A stretch of DNA of 5,758 nt from an uncultured Acetatifactor sp. (GTDB lineage: Bacteria > Bacillota > Clostridia > Lachnospirales > Lachnospiraceae), in the NCBI GenBank assembly GCA_910585805.1, contig CAJUFB010000156.1:1-5758 (forward strand). The letters run 5' to 3'. The position numbers and the translations under genes are program-made. Numbering within the stretch: position 1 is the first letter of the stretch; each line of letters opens with the position of its first letter. Below, piece after piece: positions 1-5,542 of the stretch. The notes beneath the pieces were generated by a model. That model was given only the letters and a program-made list of their open reading frames with translations. It was not told the origin of the DNA and made no database searches.

Positions 1-519
1 CATCTGGAGCAGCTGTCAGACAAGAGTGCCATCTGGGAGGAACGCAGGAGGGAATTGGGGCAGCATCTGGAAGAACTGAAAAGGGAACGGCGGAGGCTGC
101 GACTAAGACTGCAATCACTCAAAAAGGAGAAGATGGAAATTTATGAGCGCTATGTGGAAAAATGGAACAAGGGCATTTCAGGGAACGAGGGCATTCCATG
201 GGAAAAAGGTATTCCAGGCAAGAAAAGCATTCCGGAGAAGGCAGGCGTTTCAGAGCTGAACGGAGAGGATGCCGATAAAGAGGCCGGAGAAGATAGTCTT
301 GCTGTTATGAACGGCAAGATAGCAGAAACAGAAGCCAGGCTGTCGGAAATGGACGGCCGGATAGATTCCATGGAGGCAGAGCTTGCCCGGAAGCAGGGCG
401 CAGAAGAGCTGGGGGCCTGTTTGGAGATTCCTGAATTGACAGGGGAGGCGGTGCAGAGGTTCATTCGGCAGATTGTTGTGAAGGATGAACAGGATGTGGC
501 GATTAGCTGGTGTGACTGA
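1..519 (+). CDS. C-terminal end of a probable large serine recombinase (5' end outside window)
   Basis: The frame is open from base 1 to a TGA at 517-519, giving 172 visible residues with no start needed; a TTG at 55 is internal. Residues 1 to about 55 are a charged helix rich in Glu, Arg, Lys and Leu, typical of a coiled coil. A low-complexity hexapeptide repeat follows at residues 58-87, then a second charged helix at about 102-140, and a C-terminal segment (ELTGEAVQRF, then IRQIVV) at 145-160. In clostridial TnpX/TndX-like large serine recombinases a coiled-coil region carrying a YxxYxxG-IS motif is followed by a short LT-x(3)-V-x(2)-hydrophobic-I-x(2)-I-V segment near the end, and this layout matches. 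The catalytic serine resolvase domain would lie upstream and cannot be seen, so the assignment rests only on the tail. Such enzymes integrate and excise mobile elements. The next gene is broken, which supports an element boundary. Another coiled-coil protein remains possible. Confidence 0.6.
   Translation, partial: HLEQLSDKSAIWEERRRELGQHLEELKRERRRLRLRLQSLKKEKMEIYERYVEKWNKGISGNEGIPWEKGIPGKKSIPEKAGVSELNGEDADKEAGEDSLAVMNGKIAETEARLSEMDGRIDSMEAELARKQGAEELGACLEIPELTGEAVQRFIRQIVVKDEQDVAISWCD
171..260 (+). repeat. Five tandem degenerate 18-bp repeats encoding hexapeptides
   Basis: Five consecutive 18-bp units start at 171, 189, 207, 225 and 243, each near gggcattccagggaaaa. The period is a multiple of three and stays in the reading frame, giving the hexapeptides GISGNE, GIPWEK, GIPGKK, SIPEKA and GVSELN. 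The conserved part is the [GS]-[IV]-[SP] tripeptide; the second half of each unit diverges. The array lies between two predicted coiled-coil helices of the recombinase tail, where family members usually carry one short turn motif of the type G-K-I-S. Repeated duplication of that turn is the likely origin, which is my inference. Confidence 0.75.
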
Positions 520-701
520 AAGCTGAAAAGGCTGCGGGGGATATCGAATGCCTTGTGATGCAGGAGAGCATTTTCCGTTGATTTTGCAGTTATTACCCAT
601 GGACAGGGCGATTTATGGCAGAGGCTTCACACAAAGCCGGTATCCATGGCAGAAAACCTTGAATTTATAGGCAAAAATTTCAAAAAAGTGCATGCAGACT
701 A
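520..701 (+). other. Gap without a gene between recombinase end and broken protease; possible element edge
   Basis: This 182-bp stretch holds no credible gene, no sigma-A promoter that I can recognise and no intrinsic terminator. Short open stretches exist in all frames but none carries a recognisable motif. One frame (559-702) reads VITHGQGDLW near its start and ends at a TGA at 700-702 without any family match I trust. If the recombinase belongs to an integrated element, one of its attachment half-sites should lie here or at the junction with the protease near 701-717. I cannot point to core bases from one end alone. Confidence 0.4.
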
Positions 702-1535
702 TTGACACCTGAGGGGATGACCGCAAGGCATCCCGATCTGTACGGACGGCCGGTATGCTTTCGTGATTTTGTGGGCGGCAGGAATCTGCCGTATGACGAT
801 AATGGACATGGAACCCATGTATGCGGCATTCTGTGCGGAAACGGCAGGCTGTCGGGAGGAAAGTACAGGGGAATGGCGCCGGGAGCCAGTCTTGTGGTAG
901 GGAAGGTTCTGGATGAGAACGGAGACGGAAAAGTAGAGGCGATGCTGGCCGGCATGGACTGGGTTTTGAAGATAAGGACACGGTATCGAATCAGGATACT
1001 GAATATTTCTGTGGGGATCGGAAGTATGGAGGAGCCGGGCAGAGAGAGGATCCTGCAGCGGAAAGTGGATGAAATATGGAAGGAAGGCATATTTGTGGTA
1101 TGCGCTGCAGGCAATAAGGGACCGGGGGACGGAAGTCTTTCGACGGTAGGAAGCGGCAGGGCAGTGACAGTAGGATGTCATGACGGCGGTTATGGCCTGA
1201 ACAATCCCGGAAGATGTGAGACGTATTCCGGAAGGGGCTTTCCGGGAGGAGCTGTCCGGAAGCCGGATCTGGTGGCACCCGGCACGGATATCATTTCCTG
1301 TAATGTGAATTGTTACGGGCTGCGGGGCAGGTTTATGAATGCTTATGTGGCCAAAAGCGGCACATCCATGGCGACGCCGGTGGTATCGGGGGCTTCAGCT
1401 CTGTTCTTTCAGAAATTTCCCTGTATGACAAATGAAGAGTGTAAGAGAAAGCTGCAGTATACGGCTACGGATCTGGGGCTTCCCTGGAATCAGCAGGGCT
1501 GGGGGATGCTGAATGTATGGCAGTTTCTGAATTGA
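702..1535 (+). pseudogene. S8 (subtilisin-family) serine peptidase, 5'-truncated at the catalytic Asp
   Basis: The 277-residue frame beginning at TTG 702 encodes most of a subtilase domain. Counting from that TTG, GMTARHPDL follows the expected Asp motif, HGTHV holds the catalytic His36, AAGN holds the oxyanion Asn138, and GTSMATP holds the catalytic Ser222. The C-terminal helix ending QGWGMLNV is intact and matches small intracellular-type peptidases of Lachnospiraceae. Full-length relatives begin about 30-50 residues earlier and read through a DTG motif carrying the catalytic Asp. Here that motif is not in frame, and the frame is closed upstream by a TGA at 660-662, so no ATG start or ribosome binding site exists. 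ATT-GAC-ACC at 701-709, one frame over, could be a relic of the motif, separated by TGAG from GGGATG. Without the Asp the product cannot be an active protease. The body is otherwise free of stops, which suggests recent damage, an element insertion, or an assembly error. It sits beside the recombinase end and upstream of an unrelated metabolic operon. Confidence 0.85.
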
Positions 1536-1550
1536 GCAGGCAATCGTTCT

Positions 1551-1586
1551 GCAGAGGCGGGGCAGAGGGGATTCTGCCCTGGCTGC
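1551..1586 (+). terminator. GC-rich hairpin after the protease, weak terminator candidate
   Basis: GGGCAG at 1560-1565 pairs with CTGCCC at 1574-1579 around an 8-nt loop, and GCAG at 1551-1554 can pair with CTGC at 1583-1586 to extend it. It begins 15 nt after the protease stop, the right place for a terminator. The only T run (seven T, 1613-1619) is about 27 nt beyond the stem, so it is not a canonical intrinsic terminator. Confidence 0.3.
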
Positions 1587-1628
1587 GGCCTGCCGGAAGA
1601 AGAGAAAGCACATTTTTTTGAAAAAGCA

Positions 1629-1657
1629 TTGACATAATACATTTGATTGTATACAAT
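1629..1657 (+). promoter_or_regulatory. Sigma-A promoter of the citrate synthase / GntR operon
   Basis: A perfect -35 box TTGACA (1629-1634) is separated by exactly 17 bp from a -10 box TACAAT (1652-1657), one mismatch from TATAAT. The surrounding DNA is AT-rich compared with its neighbours. The predicted start of transcription is near 1663-1665, leaving an untranslated leader of about 180 nt before the ATG at 1844. No other gene lies between, so this promoter most likely drives the citrate-synthase-like gene and the regulator behind it. With this near-consensus sequence strong basal activity is expected unless repressed. Confidence 0.8.
1646..1657. promoter_or_regulatory. Palindromic operator ATTGTATACAAT over the -10 box, probable GntR/FCD site
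   Basis: ATTGTA-TACAAT is a perfect 12-bp inverted repeat whose right half is the -10 box itself. GntR-family FCD regulators commonly bind short AT-rich palindromes with a GT-x(n)-AC core such as TTGTATACAA. A regulator of exactly that family is encoded downstream in the same operon. Binding here would block RNA polymerase, so negative autoregulation relieved by a metabolite is the simplest reading. The palindrome is observed; the regulator-site pairing is inferred. I saw no second perfect copy in the window. Confidence 0.6.
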
Positions 1658-1663
1658 AATACA

Positions 1664-1843
1664 AGCGTGTTGTGCCCGCGAGGCAGTCGTTTGCCATTTT
1701 AGCGCTATATTGCAGAAGTGCCGGCTGGAGAACTCTTCTGTTTGGAAAATGGTTTCGGCCGTGGGCAGGAAGAATGGATTTCGGATAGCGGTAAAGCCTG
1801 CGGAGCAGAAATCCGGCGGCAGGGATAAAGGAGGGAGAGGGAC
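1664..1843 (+). other. Long 5' leader of the citrate synthase operon, no known riboswitch recognised
   Basis: About 180 nt separate the predicted transcription start from the first ATG. The leader holds no T-box motif, no recognisable riboswitch core and no clear terminator with a U tract. Only weak pairing is visible, for example GCAGG at 1765-1769 with CCTGC at 1797-1801. A 66-codon frame starting at TTG 1647 crosses it but has no ribosome binding site and begins upstream of the predicted transcript start, so I do not call it a gene. The leader ends with the strong ribosome binding site AAAGGAGG at 1827-1834. Confidence 0.4.
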
Positions 1844-3244
1844 ATGAGAGATAATGAGGCATTTCAGAACCGTCCGGTGACGATGAATCAGAACAGTAAT
1901 TTGCTGCAGATAGAGGAGCATATGTACATATTGGATGATGTGGATAAACCCAATGTATTCCGAAATATGTTTCCTTATTCGGAGATTCCCAAGATTCCCT
2001 TCAACGACAGGATCGTACCACATAATATGCCGAAAGAAATCTGGATCACGGATACTACATTCCGTGACGGACAGCAGTCAAGGGCGCCCTATACCACGGA
2101 ACAGATCGTGACGATCTACGATTATCTGCACAAGCTGGGAGGCCCCAGAGGGATGATCCGGGCCAGCGAATTTTTCCTGTACAGCAGGAAAGACCGGGAT
2201 GCCGTCTATAAATGTATGGAGAGAGGATATCAGTTTCCGGAGATCACCAGCTGGATCCGGGCCAGCAAGGATGATTTCAGGCTGGTGAAGGAAATCGGCA
2301 TGAAGGAGACGGGGATACTGGTCAGCTGTTCTGATTATCATATTTTTCTGAAGCTGAAGATGACAAGGCGTCAGGCAATGGAGCATTATCTGAGTGTCAT
2401 CAGAGACTGTCTGGAGGAAGGTATCAGTCCCAGATGCCACCTGGAGGATATCACCAGGGCGGATATCTATGGCTATGTGGTGCCTTTTTGCCTGGAACTG
2501 ATGAAGCTGATGCAGGAGTATGGGATCCCGGTTAAGATACGGGCATGTGACACGATGGGCTATGGGGTGAATTATCCCGGAGCCGTGATTCCCAGGAGTG
2601 TCCAGGGGATCATTTATGCCATCCATACCCATGCAGGCGTGCCTCATGAACTGATCGAGTGGCATGGACATAATGATTTTTATAAGGCTGTGAGCAATTC
2701 CACCACCGCATGGCTGTACGGCTGTTCCGGTGTGAATACTTCCTTATTCGGGATAGGCGAGAGGACAGGCAATACGCCTCTGGAAGCCATGGTTTTCGAG
2801 TATGCGCAGCTGAAGGGTGAGCTGAACGGAATGGATACCAGGGTGATTACGGAACTGGCGGAATATTATGAGAAGGAAATTGGCTACCGGATTCCCCCCA
2901 GGACGCCGTTCGTGGGAAAGAATTTCAACGTGACCAGGGCGGGCATCCATGCGGACGGACTGCTGAAAAATGAGGAGATATACAATATCTTTGACACGGA
3001 GAAATTCCTGAACAGGCCGGTGCTCTGCGCAGTGTCCAATACTTCCGGGCTGGCGGGCATTGCCCATTGGATCAATACCTATTACGGTCTGAAGGGGGAG
3101 GAACAGGTGGAGAAATCTTCTCCGCTGGTAGCCGGGGTCAAGGCGTGGGTGGATGAAGAATACGCCGGTGGGCGTGTTACGGTGCTGACGGACGAGGAGA
3201 TTGTCGCATGTCTGGAAAGGGTGCGGCTAAGCTGCGGGATGTAA
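1844..3244 (+). CDS. Re-citrate-synthase-like enzyme (HMGL / isopropylmalate-homocitrate synthase superfamily)
   Basis: This 466-residue protein belongs to the DRE-TIM metallolyase superfamily, which condenses acetyl-CoA with 2-oxo acids. DTTFRDGQQ at 70-78 is the N-terminal catalytic signature (Arg74, Asp75), WHGHND at 273-278 carries the HxH metal ligands, GIGERTGN at 303-310 is the glycine loop, and NVTRAGIHADGLLKN at 362-376 is the C-terminal signature. The roughly 60-residue N-terminal extension, the FRDGQQ variant in place of LRDGEQ, and the length resemble, from memory, the Clostridium kluyveri Re-citrate synthase group rather than classical LeuA, and the leucine regulatory domain is absent. 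The expected cytoplasmic reaction is oxaloacetate plus acetyl-CoA to citrate. An isocitrate dehydrogenase gene downstream fits this pathway well. ATG 1844 is chosen because AAAGGAGG lies 9 nt upstream; the next in-frame ATG (1883) has no such site. Homocitrate synthase or another 2-oxo-acid specificity cannot be excluded from sequence alone. Confidence 0.78.
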   Translation: MRDNEAFQNRPVTMNQNSNLLQIEEHMYILDDVDKPNVFRNMFPYSEIPKIPFNDRIVPHNMPKEIWITDTTFRDGQQSRAPYTTEQIVTIYDYLHKLGGPRGMIRASEFFLYSRKDRDAVYKCMERGYQFPEITSWIRASKDDFRLVKEIGMKETGILVSCSDYHIFLKLKMTRRQAMEHYLSVIRDCLEEGISPRCHLEDITRADIYGYVVPFCLELMKLMQEYGIPVKIRACDTMGYGVNYPGAVIPRSVQGIIYAIHTHAGVPHELIEWHGHNDFYKAVSNSTTAWLYGCSGVNTSLFGIGERTGNTPLEAMVFEYAQLKGELNGMDTRVITELAEYYEKEIGYRIPPRTPFVGKNFNVTRAGIHADGLLKNEEIYNIFDTEKFLNRPVLCAVSNTSGLAGIAHWINTYYGLKGEEQVEKSSPLVAGVKAWVDEEYAGGRVTVLTDEEIVACLERVRLSCGM

Positions 3245-3316
3245 GGAATGTGTATTTTTCCCGAGACAGGCTGTATCGGAAGCGCCAGGATGAAAGATGC
3301 TGTCAGGCATGGAGGT

Positions 3317-3334
3317 ATGAAAAAGGAAAAATGA
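3317..3334 (+). promoter_or_regulatory. Start region of the GntR gene with a five-codon ATGA overlap frame
   Basis: The AAAGGA preceding ATG 3331 lies only 3 nt away, which is tight. A better GGAGGT at 3311-3316 lies 14 nt away, which is loose. Between them a frame of five codons (MKKEK) starts at 3317 and its TGA overlaps the regulator start as ATGA at 3331-3334. This could give reinitiation and keep the regulator level low, or it may be chance; GGAGGT is also too close to 3317 to serve it well. Confidence 0.2.
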
Positions 3335-4029
3335 ATAATTATGATGTGAAGCAGGAAGTTACGGACAAGTACTCCCTGCGGGGCCGTGTATTTAACCGCC
3401 TGCGGGAAGACATTCTAAACGGCAGATACGCGGAGCATGAAGAATTGAGGGAAGTGGCCATCGGGGAGGAGATGGGAGTCAGCCGCACGCCGGTAAGAGA
3501 AGCATTCCGGCAGCTGGAGCTGGAGGGGCTGATCCAGATCATACCCAATAAAGGCGCTTATGTTACCGGTATTACGGAAAAGGATGTAAAGGATATCTAT
3601 ATGATCCGTTCCCTGCTGGAAGGGCTTTGTGCCAGATGGGCCACGGAGCATATCACGAAGGAACAGATGGAAGAGATGGAAGAAAATGTATATCTGGCTG
3701 AGTTCCATGCCGGCAAGGGGCATCTGGAACAGCTTGCGGAGCTGGACAACCGTTTTCATGACATCATGTATGAGGCCTGTGACAGCAAGCTGCTGGAGCA
3801 TCAGCTGAAGGATTTTCATCAGTATGTGCTGCGGGTGCGGAGGAAGACGCTGGCAAATGCCAACAGAGGGCCGAAATCCAACCAGGAGCACAAGCAGATC
3901 ATGGATGCCATCAAGTCGGGAAACGGCGACCTGGCGGAGCGGCTTGCCCACCAGCATATGATAAATGCCTACGAAAATATGGTGGAGAACGGTCTGCATG
4001 AAGCGTATGTGCGGGAGGGGCTTGTTTAG
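3331..4029 (+). CDS. GntR-family transcriptional regulator, FCD subfamily
   Basis: The 232-residue product has an N-terminal winged helix-turn-helix at residues 13-80, with the classic recognition stretch GVSRTPVREAFRQLE and the wing GLIQIIPNKGAYV. The all-helical FCD ligand domain occupies about 85-220. Likely metal or ligand residues of FCD proteins are present: Asp139 and His143 in LDNRFHD, His187 in QEHKQI and His209 in LAHQHM. Such domains usually bind small carboxylates, so citrate or a related acid is a reasonable but unproven effector. The gene lies 86 nt after the citrate-synthase-like gene with no terminator between, so it is probably cotranscribed and likely acts on the palindrome at 1646-1657. 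The frame is open back to an ATG at 3208, overlapping the previous gene, but those 41 extra residues do not look like GntR sequence. ATG 3331 sits just after AAAGGA with short spacing. Confidence 0.9.
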   Translation: MNNYDVKQEVTDKYSLRGRVFNRLREDILNGRYAEHEELREVAIGEEMGVSRTPVREAFRQLELEGLIQIIPNKGAYVTGITEKDVKDIYMIRSLLEGLCARWATEHITKEQMEEMEENVYLAEFHAGKGHLEQLAELDNRFHDIMYEACDSKLLEHQLKDFHQYVLRVRRKTLANANRGPKSNQEHKQIMDAIKSGNGDLAERLAHQHMINAYENMVENGLHEAYVREGLV

Positions 4030-4080
4030 CCTGACAACGGTTTCCTGCGCAGAATGGCGCACCTTTGGTTCCTGTCAGGC
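4029..4080 (+). other. Hairpin directly after the GntR gene, with a competing downstream partner
   Basis: GCCTGACA at 4029-4036 pairs perfectly with TGTCAGGC at 4073-4080, and an inner stem TGCGC (4046-4050) / GCGCA (4057-4061) closes a 6-nt loop. The stem begins at the last base of the regulator stop codon. No U run follows, so it is unlikely to be an intrinsic terminator; an RNA processing or stability element is more likely. CTGTCAGG at 4072-4079 can instead pair with CCTGACAG at 4194-4201, so two exclusive folds exist. Confidence 0.5.
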
Positions 4081-4104
4081 AGGGGCAGAGCATTATTTTC
4101 GGTA

Positions 4105-4134
4105 TTGATGGGTGAGTGAAGATGGCAGTACAAT
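4105..4134 (+). promoter_or_regulatory. Candidate promoter for the isocitrate dehydrogenase gene
   Basis: TTGATG (4105-4110) and TACAAT (4129-4134) are separated by 18 bp, an acceptable sigma-A promoter. The -10 sequence is the same TACAAT as in the operon promoter, but here it is not part of a palindrome. If used, it would start transcripts near 4141 with a leader of about 120 nt and let the dehydrogenase be expressed apart from the upstream genes. The 232-bp gap before the dehydrogenase supports a separate promoter. Confidence 0.45.
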
Positions 4135-4250
4135 GTCTGTATATGGCAAAAGCCGAAAGCCTTTTTTGCGCGGCATTCTGAAGGTCACACAGACCTGACA
4201 GACGGGCCTGGGACAGACTGCCATGCGGAGCGTGAAAAAAAAAGAAAGTG

Positions 4251-4255
4251 AGGAG
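4251..4255 (+). promoter_or_regulatory. Ribosome binding site deciding the isocitrate dehydrogenase start
   Basis: AGGAG ends 6 nt before ATG 4262. The alternative in-frame ATG at 4223 has no such site and would add 13 residues (MRSVKKKESEESA) made of this ribosome-binding region and absent from the family. Confidence 0.75.
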
Positions 4256-4261
4256 AGTGCA

Positions 4262-5470
4262 ATGGATAAGATACAGATGACTACCCCTCTGGTGGAAATG
4301 GACGGGGACGAGATGACCAGGATTCTCTGGCAGATGATCAAGGATGAACTGCTGCTTCCGTACATAGACCTGAAAACGGAATATTATGATCTGGGGCTGG
4401 AACATCGGAACGCCACAAATGACCAGGTGACAGCGGATTCCGCTAATGCGACACTGAAATACGGCGTGGCTGTAAAATGCGCCACCATCACCCCCAACGG
4501 CGCCAGAATGAAGGAATATGATCTGAAGGAAATGTGGAAGAGTCCCAACGGCACCATACGCGCGATCCTGGACGGTACCGTATTCCGTTCCCCTATTCTG
4601 GTGAAGGGGATCGTTCCCTATGTGGCGAACTGGACCAAACCCATCACCATTGCCCGTCACGCCTACGGGGATGTATATAAAAATACAGAGATAAAAGTAC
4701 CGGGCACCGGAAAAGCGGAACTGGTATTCACGGCGGAGGACGGAACGGAGACAAGAGAGCTGATACATGAATTTCAGGGACCCGGGATCCTGCAGGGCAT
4801 CCATAATACAGAGAAGTCCATCAGCAGCTTTGCCAGGGCATGTTTCGAATATGCAGTGGATACAAAGCAGGATCTCTGGTTTTCCACCAAGGATACCATC
4901 TCCAAGAAATACGACCATACTTTCAAAGATATCTTTCAGGAGATTTATGAGACCGAATATAAGGAGAAGTTCGAATCTCTCGGCATTGAATATTTCTATA
5001 CCCTGATTGATGATGCTGTGGCCAGAGTGATCCGTTCGGAAGGCGGTTTTATCTGGGCCTGCAAGAATTATGACGGCGATGTGATGTCAGATATGGTGGC
5101 TACAGCCTACGGCGACCTGTCCATGATGACTTCCGTCCTGGTATCGCCCAGCGGGGTATACGAGTATGAGGCGGCGCATGGAACGGTGCAGCGCCATTAT
5201 TACAAGCATCTTAAGGGTGAGGAGACTTCCACGAACTCCATCGCGACAATATTCGCCTGGACAGGCGCGCTGAAGAAGAGAGGGGAATTGGACGGCATTG
5301 GGGAACTCACCGCATTTGCCGAAAAACTGGAGCAGGCATGTATCAGGACAGTGGAAGAGGGAAAAATGACCAGGAGCCTGTCCCTGATCTCCACCTGTGA
5401 GAATCCTGTCATCCTGAACAGTCTGGAATTTGTCAAAGCGATCCGGAATACATTGGATTCGCTGCTGTAA
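4262..5470 (+). CDS. icd: NADP-dependent isocitrate dehydrogenase, eukaryotic-type (type II)
   Basis: This 402-residue enzyme oxidatively decarboxylates isocitrate to 2-oxoglutarate in the cytoplasm, making NADPH. It aligns by eye almost end to end with human IDH1, with nearly identical numbering in the first half. Isocitrate-contacting residues are present: Thr77 (TITPNG), Ser94 and Arg100 (SPNGTIR), Arg109 (GTVFRSP) and Arg132 (ARHAYGD). Lys210, Asp250, Asp273 and Asp277 (YDGDVMSD) match the catalytic and metal-binding residues. HGTVQRH at 306-312 keeps the Arg-His pair that selects NADP over NAD. Small departures are Ala131, where human IDH1 has Gly, and Gln310 for Thr. The length is typical of the homodimeric class, so the gene looks intact and active. 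It lies 232 nt behind the GntR gene, with its own candidate promoter, and a terminator follows. With the citrate-synthase-like enzyme upstream it supplies 2-oxoglutarate for glutamate synthesis; aconitase must be encoded elsewhere. Confidence 0.96.
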   Translation: MDKIQMTTPLVEMDGDEMTRILWQMIKDELLLPYIDLKTEYYDLGLEHRNATNDQVTADSANATLKYGVAVKCATITPNGARMKEYDLKEMWKSPNGTIRAILDGTVFRSPILVKGIVPYVANWTKPITIARHAYGDVYKNTEIKVPGTGKAELVFTAEDGTETRELIHEFQGPGILQGIHNTEKSISSFARACFEYAVDTKQDLWFSTKDTISKKYDHTFKDIFQEIYETEYKEKFESLGIEYFYTLIDDAVARVIRSEGGFIWACKNYDGDVMSDMVATAYGDLSMMTSVLVSPSGVYEYEAAHGTVQRHYYKHLKGEETSTNSIATIFAWTGALKKRGELDGIGELTAFAEKLEQACIRTVEEGKMTRSLSLISTCENPVILNSLEFVKAIRNTLDSLL

Positions 5471-5497
5471 CGGAATAAAGTTTTTGGTTTGCGTAAT

Positions 5498-5542
5498 AAA
5501 ATGGCAGTGTCGGCGGTTTTGACCAAGGATGCTGCCATTTTT
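5498..5542 (+). terminator. Intrinsic terminator after the isocitrate dehydrogenase gene
   Basis: AAAATGGCAG (5498-5507) pairs perfectly over 10 bp with CTGCCATTTT (5532-5541), followed by one more T, so the stem ends in a five-T tract (5538-5542). An inner GGT/ACC (5515-5517 with 5522-5524) can shorten the loop. It lies 27 nt after the stop codon. The A tract on the left arm means it could also stop transcripts arriving on the - strand. Confidence 0.88.

Noticed and set aside
559..702. Frame reading FAVITHGQGDLW as a relic of a substrate-binding protein or of the protease N-terminus
   Set aside because: The resemblance covers only a few residues, and the frame has no start and ends at a TGA without any further motif.
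702..730. TTGACA at 702-707 as a -35 box for the protease
   Set aside because: No TATAAT-like sequence lies 16-19 bp downstream, and the position is inside the protease homology, so it is a chance match.
1647..1847. 66-codon frame crossing the operon leader
   Set aside because: It starts with TTG inside the promoter, upstream of the predicted transcript start, has no ribosome binding site and shows no family features.
3208..3330. N-terminal extension of the GntR protein from ATG 3208
   Set aside because: It would overlap the previous gene by 37 nt, and its 41 residues do not resemble GntR proteins, which begin shortly before the winged helix.
4144..4167. T6 tract with GGC/GCC pairs as an intrinsic terminator
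   Set aside because: Only about three base pairs can form directly before the T run, too weak for a terminator.
3911..4918. 335-codon - strand frame
   Set aside because: It runs antisense across the end of the GntR gene and much of the isocitrate dehydrogenase gene, both with clear family motifs on the + strand, and its own translation shows no recognisable domain.
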